Shown one piece after another: positions 38,535-47,186 of a DNA stretch of 64,000 bases. The notes beneath the pieces were generated by a model that made no database searches, was not told the origin of the DNA, and saw only the letters and a program-made list of their open reading frames with translations. The position numbers and the translations under genes were made by a program. The stretch comes from Atopobiaceae bacterium. GTDB lineage: Bacteria; Actinomycetota; Coriobacteriia; Coriobacteriales; Atopobiaceae. Numbering within the stretch: position 1 is the stretch's first letter; every line of letters starts with the position of its first letter. The stretch lies in contig JAKVOB010000001.1 in the NCBI GenBank assembly GCA_022483015.1, positions 2,132,902 through 2,196,901 of the forward strand. Reading direction: 5' to 3'.

Positions 38535-41500
38535 ATGAGAAGGTCATCCATAAAGAACCGTCTCATCCTCACGACCAAGCGATTCGGCTTGGGCGTGATG
38601 GCCCTTCTCGTGCTGATCTCCTGCACGCTTGGGTACCCCACAAGGAGCTACGCCGCGGCCACCGGGTCGGGCACGATCCATCTGGTAGACGGTACCAACG
38701 GCGGAGCCGAGGTCGCCACTGACGCGGACCTCGCATCGGCGAACGAGGTGCCGGCCTTACAGGCCGGGTGGGGATGGTCGTCAGCCGCCGGTACGGTCGG
38801 TGGCATGGCGCCGACCAACGCATGCGCCGTCGATGCGGTCACGCTCGACCCGGGCTCACTCAGCAAGTGGTTCTACACAGCCGGTACCACCACGACCACG
38901 ACCCCGGCAAAGCAGTCCCTCACGTTCTCGGGAGCATCGTCGGTCTCGTCGGGCACAGGCACCACCACCTTCACCAACATGACCATCAACCTCACCGGCG
39001 GCAGCCACCTGGACTGCTCGAGCGGCGGCAGCCTCGTCTTCAAGAACTGCACCATCACCATCGACGGCACCAGCTACATCACGAGCGCCGGCAGCCTCTC
39101 CCTCGACGGGTGCTCCGTCACCGGGTCCAAGGGGTCGGCGACCGACATCCAGCTCACGGGTGGCACCTGCGCCCTCACGGGCACGGACGCCTTCACCGGC
39201 TGCAGCATCGACACGGCCAAGGCCGCCTCCATCACCACCTCCGGCACTACGACGCTCACCGACTGCGCGCTCACCGGCACCACGGACCGGACCACCCCGC
39301 TCTTCTCGGTCACCGGCGGCACCACCGAGGTGGCCGGAACCACCACCATCACCGGCATCACCAACACCAATGGCGGGTCGAAGCCCGGTGGCGTCTTCAA
39401 CGTGAGCGCCGGCACGCTCAAGCTGACCGGCGGGACCATCTCAGGCTGCAACATCACCGCCCCCGGAAGCATGTCAGGCGGTGGGGCCGTCGCCTATGCG
39501 TCAGGTGGCACCATCAGCCTCACCGGCACCACCGTGAGCACCTGTGGGAGCGGTACGGCAGGGCAGTGGACCTGTGGCTCCTTCGTCCTCGGCGGGGGGT
39601 CCATGAGCATGTCCGGCGGCACCATCACTGGCTGCAAGGGCTCTCACGGCGGAGCGATCAGCATCGTCTCCGGCTCCTCCGCCTTCAGCATGTCCGGTGG
39701 CACCATCACGGGCTGCACCGCCGCCTATGACGGCGGTGCAGTGTTCGGGTACAACGGCCCCACCATAACCATGAGCGGAGGCAGTATCACCGGATGCTCG
39801 GCCGAGCGCACGGGCAGTGCCATCAGCACGCGAACCGGTGCCACGGTCAAGATCACCGGAGGATCGATCACCGGTAACACGACATACACGGGCGGCGACG
39901 CAAACGACAACGGCAAGGCCGCGATCGCTGGCTACTCCAGCGGTAACACTGGCACATACACTATCTCCGGCAACACGACCATATCGGGTAACAAGAACGC
40001 CTCGGGCGCAGCCGCGGACGTGATGGCATACTCCGCGACGTCCCTGAAGATCGACAACCTCGGGGTCTCTGCCCGGGTAGGCGTCACCTCCTCCACCGCC
40101 TCGCTGCTCACAAGCGGAGCCCAGTTCGCCGTCGCATCGTCTGGTACGGCCAGCTCGACCACCAACCTCGGCATGCTCTTCAACGACTCGGACGCCACCC
40201 TGGTAGGGACCGCAGGAACCGAGAGCATCGTAAAGTGGGACGCCCAGGCCGTCTGCAAGATCGTCGACAACGACACCACATACACATATTCGACGCTCCA
40301 AGCCGCCATCGACGCGGTCGGCAACGGCACGATCCCCACCACCGCCACCATCCAGATGCTGGTCGAGAACTACCCCATGACCACCACCCATATCATCGAC
40401 AGCACCAAGGACATCACCATCACCACCGCCGCCGAGGGCGCCACGGACGGTTACCCCTATCGAGGCACCTCGGGCACCAAGGCCACGCTCACGCGCTCCT
40501 CTACGGGCAGCCTGACGGGTTCCCTCTTCGCGATAGGCGGCTCCACCGCCGGAGCGCTCACCCTCACCGGCATCACCGTGAGTGGGGACAGTGTCGCCGG
40601 CGTGACAGCCTTGGGAGGCCTTGCCAACCTAAGTAGCGGCGGAATCCTGAACTGTGCCTCTGGTTCGACGTTCCGCGACTCCACGGTCATCGGCAGTGGT
40701 CATACCGGGGCAATCTACAATTATGGGGGAACGGTCAACCTCTCTGACGGCTCGACGATATCCAACTGCGGCGCAGCATCACCTACCGGCGCCGGAGCCA
40801 TACTCACCGCGGCATCAGGCACCCTCAACATGGGGGGCGGCACCATCACCGACTGCGGGAGCTCGACCTCGGCCGCCGTAATGCTCATGTCCCTGAATGG
40901 CACACCTTCCACCATGACCATGAGCGGCGGCACCATCACCGGCACACCGGCCAACCCCTACGGCGCGGTGTATGCGAACACGTACCGAGGCACCGGCACG
41001 GCCACCTTGAACCTGAGCGGCGGCACCATCACCGGCAACGGCAGTGCGGGCGTGGTGCTTGGGACGAACGGCAAGCTCGCCATGACCGGTGGCAGCATCA
41101 CCACCAACACAGGCGTCGGCGTGGACATCCAGTCGACTTCCTCGGCCACCATGAGCGCCGGCTCCGTCACCGGCAACAAGGCCGGCGGCGTGACCATAGA
41201 GAGCGGCGGCACCATGGCCGTCTCGGGCGCGCCTCAGGTCACGGGCAACACCGTCACGTCCTCGGGCACGACCACCAACCAGAACGTCTACCTGGCAGCC
41301 GCGGCAAGCGGCAAGCAGCTCACCGTGACCGCCGACCTCAGCGGTGCCGACCTCGGTATCTCCGTTCAGGCCGCCGACCATGCGGACGGCACGGACTTCG
41401 CCTTCGGCTCGTCCCACACCGTCACCGCCAATGAAGCCTCGCAGTTCTCGGATGACACCGGCACCCTGGCGGTCTCCCTGGACTCCACCACCAACGCCGT

Positions 41501-44500
41501 CCAGTTCGACGCGAGCAACACCTATGTCTGCAAGATCGTGGACACCTCAGGCAAAGCCACCGGCTACACGACGCTCCAAGGCGCCATAGATGCCGTGGGC
41601 ACGGGAGGCACCGCCACCATCCAGATGCTGGTGGAGAGCTACGACATATCCGCCATCCACACCATCGCCAACTCGAGGAACGTCACCATCACCACCGCCA
41701 AGACCGTGGCAGAGGGCTGCACCGACGGCTTCCCCTACCGTGGCACGGCAGGCACCACGGCCACGCTCAGGTCGACCAAGGCGAATCCCATGTTCTCCAT
41801 GAATGACTCGAACTCGACCTTGGGCTTCTCCGACATCATGGTGGACGGGAACGACATCGGTCGTATCGTCACCGTCACGGCCGGCACCCTCGACCTCGGG
41901 GATGGCACCACCTTCACCAGAGGTCGCGCCACCCAGGGATCCGCCATCTGCGCCTCGGGAGCCTCCACCAGCGTCACGATGAGCGGCAATGCCACCATCA
42001 CCGGTTGCACCAGCACCGACGCAGGAGCGATCGACCTCTTCGGCGGGTCGACCTTCACCATGAAGGACTCGAGCAGCATCCAGAACAACACGGGCAGCCT
42101 GCACGCCTCAGCCATGTTCATCCGCAACAGCACCCTCTGCAACGTCTACCTCCAGGACGATGCCACCATCAAGGGCAACACGTGCACGAACGCCAGCGCG
42201 AACTGCGCGGCCATCAACACCCATCCGGGAAGCGCGGCCATCCACCTCTCGGGCAATGCCTCGATAACCGGGAACAGCACCGCCAGTAGTGCCTCCTCTG
42301 CCAGTGCCATCTGGCTCAGGGAGAACTGCAGCCTCGACATCACCGGCAACGCATCGATCACAGGCAACACCGCCACGGCCTCGGCCACCACGGGCGGCGT
42401 GTACGCCTCGAGCAGCGCCACCATCAGCGTCCAGGGCAACGCGGTGGTCGATGACAACACCAACACGTCAGTCGAGCGCAACCTCTACACCGCCAACAAC
42501 ACCGCCATCAAGGTCACGGGAAACCTCGGCACCGACGCCAAGGTCGGCGTCTACTGCACGGGCAAGACGGCGGCAGGAGACCAGTTCGGGACCGCCACCA
42601 GCTCGGGTACGGAGGTCGCGGCGTCCACGTACGAGAACATCGACCACTTCGTGAACGACGCGAACCCCAACCTCTACGGCATGACGAAGGATGCCACGAG
42701 CTCCGCCGTCGTGTGGGGCAAGGGCACCTGCCAGATCATCCGCAACGGCGCGTACGTGGACTCCTACGAGACGCTCGCCGACGCCTGCGCAGCCGCGCAG
42801 ACCGGCGACACCATCCAGATCTACCGCAGCCACGAGCTCACGACCGCGGCCACGTTCACCGCGGGGGTCACCGGCGTCACCATCACCACCGCCCCCACCA
42901 CGCAGACGGTCGCAAGTGCCTATGCCTATGTGCCTGCCAAGGGCGACGACGCGACCACGGCCACCGTGCGACGCGCCTCCAGCTACACGGACGGGTCCCT
43001 CCTCACCATCAGCACGACCGGGGACTCGGTGGACAACGTGATCTTCGACAGCCAAGGGATATCGAGCTCTGCCAGCACCATCGCCGTGAACGAGGATGCC
43101 ACGCTCACCGACGTGACCGTGACCAACTGCGTGAGCACAGGGACGTCCGCCGCCGTGGAGGTCGCCAGCGGAAAGAGCGTGGGCCTCGCCGGCAAGGTCA
43201 GCATCAGCAAGAACGTCGACGAGAACAAGCTCGCCGCCAACGTCAGGCTCGACAGCGAGAACAGCCCCACGTCGACGGGCCTCATCAAGGTCCTCGGTGA
43301 CCTCGGCACGGGCTCCTCCGTCGGGGTCACCGTCATCGACGCCGACCATGTCTCCTACGTCCCCTGGGCGCAGGCATACACGAACTCGACCGCCACGGAG
43401 ACGTCCATCACGGTGGCGGCCGACTCGACCAAGTACTTCTTCGACGACCTGGCCCCCAAGCTCAACATCGGCGCCAACAACACGGGCAGCCACACCACCT
43501 TGAACACCTATCTCTACTTCGAGCCGCCCATGGCCTTCTCGTTCAAGAAGGTCTCGAACAACCTCGAGCAGGACCCCATCGCAGGCGTGCAGTTCCACGT
43601 CTATATGTGGAAGGGAGCCAACTCCGCGTATAACAAGACCGACTACACCAGCCGCGACACCTACCTGACCGACGCGGCGCTCGCCGGTGACACCGCGGAC
43701 TGGGAGCCCCTCACCACAGCGAACGGCAACACCAAGGTCTTCACGTCAGATGCGAGCGGCGTGGTCGACTTCGGCGACCCCACCGACGGCGGAGGCCTGC
43801 CGGACGGCATCTTCCGCGTGGTCGAGGTCTCCACGCCAGACAACCACACCAACATCACCAGCCTAGGCGGCTGGCACTTCGTGGCCGACTCGACCCAGGC
43901 CGACCCCTACAAGGTCACACTCCCAGGCACCTATTCCAACACCACGACCACCGACACCGACCCATGGGCCAACCCGCTCAAGGCGTCCACCGCGACCACC
44001 GGCGTCCTGGCCGCAAGCTACGACTCGGCTGCGGGCACCTGGGTGGTCGAGAACCAGTACGCGGACACAGTGGGCCAGCTCAAGGTCTTCGCACATGTGA
44101 CCGGCGGCTACGCGGACATGAGCAAGGCGTTCTCGTTCACCGGCAAGCTCACCGACTCCACTTCTACCACCAGGACCTTCACGGGAACCATCCGCAACGC
44201 GAGCGGCGTGTCGACTGGCACCACCATCACCTTCACCTCGGGCGTCGAGAAGACCTTCACGCTCTCGGACGGGCAGTATCTGCAGCTCGACGGTCTCGCC
44301 GCATCGACCACCAGCTTCGAGATGGTCGAGGACGCCGCGACCAACTACACGCTCTCCTTCCCCACCACGGACGGCTGGAACTCCTTCCAGGACACCACTG
44401 CGACCCTCACCACCAACGCCGTCACTCGCACGGCCTCCGGCACCATCGGTACCGGCGAGACGCGCGTGGACTTCCAGAACACCTCTGCGGACGTGCCGGT

Positions 44501-44618
44501 GACAGGCGTCCGCGGGCTCGGAAATCCCCTGCTCCTGGCAGGCATCGTCGCAGGATGCGTCCTAGGCCTCGTGCTCGTGGCCTGGACGCGTAGGCGACGT
44601 GCCAAGAGGGGTTGGTGA
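38535..44618 (+). CDS. Large sortase-anchored surface adhesin (probable pilus tip/accessory protein)
   Basis: 2027 residues. A signal peptide ends near TRSYAA (about 40). Residues 45-1600 are Thr/Ser/Gly-rich, with parallel beta-helix-type repeats (TMSGGTITGC, GGSLVFKNCTITIDG). Three modules starting CKIVDN near 573, CKIVDT near 998 and CQIIRN near 1398 each continue with Y(S/T/E)TLxxA and a DGYPYRGT-like segment. From about 1665 (FSFKKVSNNLEQDPIAGVQF) a SpaA/Cna-B-like prealbumin domain follows, and another at about 1845. VPVTG at 1987 replaces LPXTG, before a hydrophobic helix and an RRRRAKRG tail. Lies between the SipA-like and pilin genes, as Cpa-type tip adhesins do. Confidence 0.9.
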   Translation: MRRSSIKNRLILTTKRFGLGVMALLVLISCTLGYPTRSYAAATGSGTIHLVDGTNGGAEVATDADLASANEVPALQAGWGWSSAAGTVGGMAPTNACAVDAVTLDPGSLSKWFYTAGTTTTTTPAKQSLTFSGASSVSSGTGTTTFTNMTINLTGGSHLDCSSGGSLVFKNCTITIDGTSYITSAGSLSLDGCSVTGSKGSATDIQLTGGTCALTGTDAFTGCSIDTAKAASITTSGTTTLTDCALTGTTDRTTPLFSVTGGTTEVAGTTTITGITNTNGGSKPGGVFNVSAGTLKLTGGTISGCNITAPGSMSGGGAVAYASGGTISLTGTTVSTCGSGTAGQWTCGSFVLGGGSMSMSGGTITGCKGSHGGAISIVSGSSAFSMSGGTITGCTAAYDGGAVFGYNGPTITMSGGSITGCSAERTGSAISTRTGATVKITGGSITGNTTYTGGDANDNGKAAIAGYSSGNTGTYTISGNTTISGNKNASGAAADVMAYSATSLKIDNLGVSARVGVTSSTASLLTSGAQFAVASSGTASSTTNLGMLFNDSDATLVGTAGTESIVKWDAQAVCKIVDNDTTYTYSTLQAAIDAVGNGTIPTTATIQMLVENYPMTTTHIIDSTKDITITTAAEGATDGYPYRGTSGTKATLTRSSTGSLTGSLFAIGGSTAGALTLTGITVSGDSVAGVTALGGLANLSSGGILNCASGSTFRDSTVIGSGHTGAIYNYGGTVNLSDGSTISNCGAASPTGAGAILTAASGTLNMGGGTITDCGSSTSAAVMLMSLNGTPSTMTMSGGTITGTPANPYGAVYANTYRGTGTATLNLSGGTITGNGSAGVVLGTNGKLAMTGGSITTNTGVGVDIQSTSSATMSAGSVTGNKAGGVTIESGGTMAVSGAPQVTGNTVTSSGTTTNQNVYLAAAASGKQLTVTADLSGADLGISVQAADHADGTDFAFGSSHTVTANEASQFSDDTGTLAVSLDSTTNAVQFDASNTYVCKIVDTSGKATGYTTLQGAIDAVGTGGTATIQMLVESYDISAIHTIANSRNVTITTAKTVAEGCTDGFPYRGTAGTTATLRSTKANPMFSMNDSNSTLGFSDIMVDGNDIGRIVTVTAGTLDLGDGTTFTRGRATQGSAICASGASTSVTMSGNATITGCTSTDAGAIDLFGGSTFTMKDSSSIQNNTGSLHASAMFIRNSTLCNVYLQDDATIKGNTCTNASANCAAINTHPGSAAIHLSGNASITGNSTASSASSASAIWLRENCSLDITGNASITGNTATASATTGGVYASSSATISVQGNAVVDDNTNTSVERNLYTANNTAIKVTGNLGTDAKVGVYCTGKTAAGDQFGTATSSGTEVAASTYENIDHFVNDANPNLYGMTKDATSSAVVWGKGTCQIIRNGAYVDSYETLADACAAAQTGDTIQIYRSHELTTAATFTAGVTGVTITTAPTTQTVASAYAYVPAKGDDATTATVRRASSYTDGSLLTISTTGDSVDNVIFDSQGISSSASTIAVNEDATLTDVTVTNCVSTGTSAAVEVASGKSVGLAGKVSISKNVDENKLAANVRLDSENSPTSTGLIKVLGDLGTGSSVGVTVIDADHVSYVPWAQAYTNSTATETSITVAADSTKYFFDDLAPKLNIGANNTGSHTTLNTYLYFEPPMAFSFKKVSNNLEQDPIAGVQFHVYMWKGANSAYNKTDYTSRDTYLTDAALAGDTADWEPLTTANGNTKVFTSDASGVVDFGDPTDGGGLPDGIFRVVEVSTPDNHTNITSLGGWHFVADSTQADPYKVTLPGTYSNTTTTDTDPWANPLKASTATTGVLAASYDSAAGTWVVENQYADTVGQLKVFAHVTGGYADMSKAFSFTGKLTDSTSTTRTFTGTIRNASGVSTGTTITFTSGVEKTFTLSDGQYLQLDGLAASTTSFEMVEDAATNYTLSFPTTDGWNSFQDTTATLTTNAVTRTASGTIGTGETRVDFQNTSADVPVTGVRGLGNPLLLAGIVAGCVLGLVLVAWTRRRRAKRGW

Positions 44619-44689
44619 TGCCCTTGGATCCCCTCTTCGGACAGCATCGCCGCACACGCCCCGTACGACGACGCTCACATCAAATAACC

Positions 44690-44719
44690 TTGCCTTCTGA
44701 TGCGAGGAAGGGGCATACT
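44690..44719 (+). promoter_or_regulatory. Candidate promoter of the pilin gene
   Basis: TTGCCT at 44690-44695 and CATACT at 44714-44719 are 18 bp apart, leaving an 80-nt leader before ATG 44799. It suggests the abundant pilin is transcribed separately from the adhesin. The surrounding sequence is AT-richer than the genes. Confidence 0.45.
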
Positions 44720-44798
44720 TCAATAAGCTATAAGGTATGGGAGTGCTATCTGAGAAGCACGAGCGTACACGCTCACAGAGTCGGACAGAGGAGCTCAT

Positions 44799-46076
44799 AT
44801 GGATATCAAACGTAAGAGGGGACTCAAGGGCCTGATGGCCGTGACCCTCGCAGCCGTCACGGCACTGACCATCGGCACGATGGCACCAGCCACGGCGAAG
44901 GCTGGGACAACAGGAAACACCTCGACAGAGGTCGCCATCTCCAAGGACTACAAGCTGCCTTCCAACCTCACGTCCGGTAGCGCCTTTGGCGCGACCTTCA
45001 CGTATCAGTTCACGTCCACGAGCGTCAACGGTGTCGCCCCCGACACGAACAACACGATGCCCGACATCAGCGCCGTGACTATTACCCCGACCACGACGCC
45101 GGCCTTCTCCACCACTGCGAACGGCATCACGGAGTACGGCAAGAACGCGGCAGATTTCCTCCCGGTCGTTGGTACGGAAGCCACGAACTTCACTCACGCC
45201 GGTGAGTACGTCTATACCGTCTCCGAGAAAAATGGTGGCACGACGAGCACCGACGGTGTCGTGTACTCGGACGCCCAGTATCAGATTCATGTCTATGTCA
45301 TCAACGATGACACCGTCGAAGGCACGCCTAAGCTCAAGATCAGCGATGTGTCTGTCTACAAGACGGCCACGGATGACGGCACGGCTCAAAGCGGCACAGA
45401 CGTGGCGAACAAGGTCGACCCAGTCCCTGGGTCAAGCACGACCCTCGGCGGCATGGTGTTCAACAACACGTACAAGAAGGACACCAACCTCACCATCTCT
45501 AAGGCAGTCGCTGGCGCTGAGGGCGACAAGACGCACGACTTCACCTATACCGGCTTGACCCTCACCGTGCCGACGGGTGTCACTGCCCCCACAACCGTCT
45601 ACCTGAAGAAGTCGGACGGCACCTATCTGACCGGAGCCGTCTCGGGCCAGAAGATTACGTTTGCTGACTTCACCCTCTCAGATGGTGAGAGCGTGACCTT
45701 CACCGATAACAAGACCACCGTCAAGGATGTCCTCCCGGTCGGTACCACTTACACCTTCACAGAAAGTGCCACCTCCGGCTATACGCCGGTGGGCGTCGTG
45801 AGCACCGACGTCAACGGAACGGCCTCCACCCAGACGACCACGGTCGGAGCGGTTGGCACCACGTTGCCCATCGATGCCACGGCCGCGAGCGCCAATGGCA
45901 AGAACACCTTGGGCATCACGGCCGCCAACAACTCGGTAGCGGTCACCAACACCTATAAGACCGTCTCCCCCACGGGCATCATCATCCAGAACCTGCCCTT
46001 CATCATCATGGGCATCGTCGCCGTGGGTGGCATCGCGCTGCTCGCCCTCTCGCGTCGTCGTAAGAACAACGCCTAG
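44799..46076 (+). CDS. Two-domain isopeptide pilin (FctA/Spy0128-like major pilin)
   Basis: 425 residues. A signal peptide ends near ATAKAG (35). Two domains match the streptococcal pilin isopeptide type. Domain 1 has Lys in VAISKDYKLP (K49), Glu in YTVSEKNGG, and Asn in VFNNTYKK (N222/223). Domain 2 has Lys in NLTISKAVAG (K235), Glu in YTFTESATSG, and Asn in VTNTYKT (N384). Each trio would form an intramolecular Lys-Asn bond. The sorting signal is VSPTG near 389, followed by a hydrophobic helix and SRRRKNN. AGAGGAG precedes the ATG. GC is lower than around it. The pattern fits a pilus shaft protein polymerised by the adjacent sortase. Confidence 0.92.
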   Translation: MDIKRKRGLKGLMAVTLAAVTALTIGTMAPATAKAGTTGNTSTEVAISKDYKLPSNLTSGSAFGATFTYQFTSTSVNGVAPDTNNTMPDISAVTITPTTTPAFSTTANGITEYGKNAADFLPVVGTEATNFTHAGEYVYTVSEKNGGTTSTDGVVYSDAQYQIHVYVINDDTVEGTPKLKISDVSVYKTATDDGTAQSGTDVANKVDPVPGSSTTLGGMVFNNTYKKDTNLTISKAVAGAEGDKTHDFTYTGLTLTVPTGVTAPTTVYLKKSDGTYLTGAVSGQKITFADFTLSDGESVTFTDNKTTVKDVLPVGTTYTFTESATSGYTPVGVVSTDVNGTASTQTTTVGAVGTTLPIDATAASANGKNTLGITAANNSVAVTNTYKTVSPTGIIIQNLPFIIMGIVAVGGIALLALSRRRKNNA

Positions 46077-46105
46077 CACGTGAGTACCACTGCTCCAGAC
46101 TCTGA

Positions 46106-46147
46106 GAACCGCCCGGACCTGACGAACGAAGTCGGTCCGGGCGGTTC
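46106..46147 (+). terminator. Strong hairpin terminator after the pilin gene
   Basis: GAACCGCCCGGACC (46106-46119) and GGTCCGGGCGGTTC (46134-46147) form a perfect 14-bp stem with a 14-nt loop, followed by GTTATA. It would limit read-through from the pilin to the sortase, giving more pilin than enzyme. Confidence 0.75.
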
Positions 46148-46149
46148 GT

Positions 46150-46155
46150 TATACT
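46150..46155 (+). promoter_or_regulatory. -10 box immediately upstream of the sortase gene
   Basis: TATACT at 46150-46155, just past the terminator hairpin, ends 8 bp before ATG 46164. There is no Shine-Dalgarno, so the sortase mRNA is probably leaderless, as for the SipA-like gene. Confidence 0.55.
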
Positions 46156-46163
46156 CAGGTGCC

Positions 46164-47186
46164 ATGAGACCAGATTCCACATCATCCCAGACCCCACCAG
46201 CCCGCACGCCACTCTCACCAGGGAGGCGCGTGGTTCGCTTCCTCGACAACGCCGTGGACGCCCTGGTGATGGTCGTGCTCCTGGCGCTGCTCGCGTTGGG
46301 TACCTATGCGATCTGGGACACCAACACGGTCTACGCGCAGGCGGACTCCGCCAACTACCGCGTCTTCAAGCCCACCTACCCACGCTCGCAGCCCTCCTTC
46401 GAGGACCTCCAGGGCATGAACCCCGACGTCTTCGGCTGGCTCGACGTCTATGGCACCAACATCGACTATCCCCTGGTGCAAGGCACGGACGACGACTACT
46501 ACCTCACCCACGACGCGACCGGCGCCTACTCGCTCTCGGGGTCGCTGTTCCTCGACAGCCGCTGCGACACGTCCTTCTCGGGGTTCGATAACCTCATCTA
46601 CGGCCACCACATGGATGCCAACGCCATGTTCGGCCAGGTCACGGACTTCCTCGACCCCACGTTCTTCAATGAGCACCAGTACGGCAACATCTACTACGAC
46701 GGCGCCAACCACGGCATCCAGTTCATCGCCGTGATGGAGGCCGATGCCTACACCTGCGACCTCTACGACGTCCCCATCGAGGGCGAGGCCTGCACGAGTG
46801 CCTTGGCCGAGATCGAGTCATCGGCCACGAACAAGCGCGACGTCGAGGTCTCCGCGAGTGACCACCTGGTGCTCCTCTCGACCTGCGCGGACTCCAGCAC
46901 CAACGGCCGCACCATCCTCATCGGCAAGATCTATGACCAGACCTTCGACAACCCCTTCCCCGACGAGGTAGCCACCGGCAGCGGCCTCGGCAACACGACC
47001 GAGGGGCTCCTCTCGTGGCTGCGTAGCCTGCCGTGCTGGGTATGGGTTATCATCGTCCTGCTGATACTCCTGCTCATCATCCTCATCGTCTGGCTCTGCC
47101 TGAGGCGCCGTCGCCGCAGGCGGCGTGAGCTTGCGCGCGCCAGCCGTGAGGAAGATGGGCCATCCGTCGGAGACCCTGATCGATGA
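46164..47186 (+). CDS. Class B-type sortase with an added C-terminal membrane helix
   Basis: About 340 residues. A membrane helix lies at about 30-50 (DALVMVVLLALLALGTYAIW). The class B core has DVFGWLDVYGTNIDYPLVQG, SLFLDSRCDTSFSGFDNLIYGHHMD (His 148/149), LVLLSTCADSS (Cys 241) and NGRTILIGKI (Arg). A second helix at about 285-310 (WVWVIIVLLILLLIILIVW) and a poly-Arg tail give the topology typical of pilus-forming class C enzymes. In S. pyogenes M1 the pilin polymerase is also a class B-type enzyme. It should join pilin subunits and adhesin by their sorting signals. A GTG at 46080 also opens the frame but would start before the terminator. Confidence 0.9.
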   Translation: MRPDSTSSQTPPARTPLSPGRRVVRFLDNAVDALVMVVLLALLALGTYAIWDTNTVYAQADSANYRVFKPTYPRSQPSFEDLQGMNPDVFGWLDVYGTNIDYPLVQGTDDDYYLTHDATGAYSLSGSLFLDSRCDTSFSGFDNLIYGHHMDANAMFGQVTDFLDPTFFNEHQYGNIYYDGANHGIQFIAVMEADAYTCDLYDVPIEGEACTSALAEIESSATNKRDVEVSASDHLVLLSTCADSSTNGRTILIGKIYDQTFDNPFPDEVATGSGLGNTTEGLLSWLRSLPCWVWVIIVLLILLLIILIVWLCLRRRRRRRRELARASREEDGPSVGDPDR

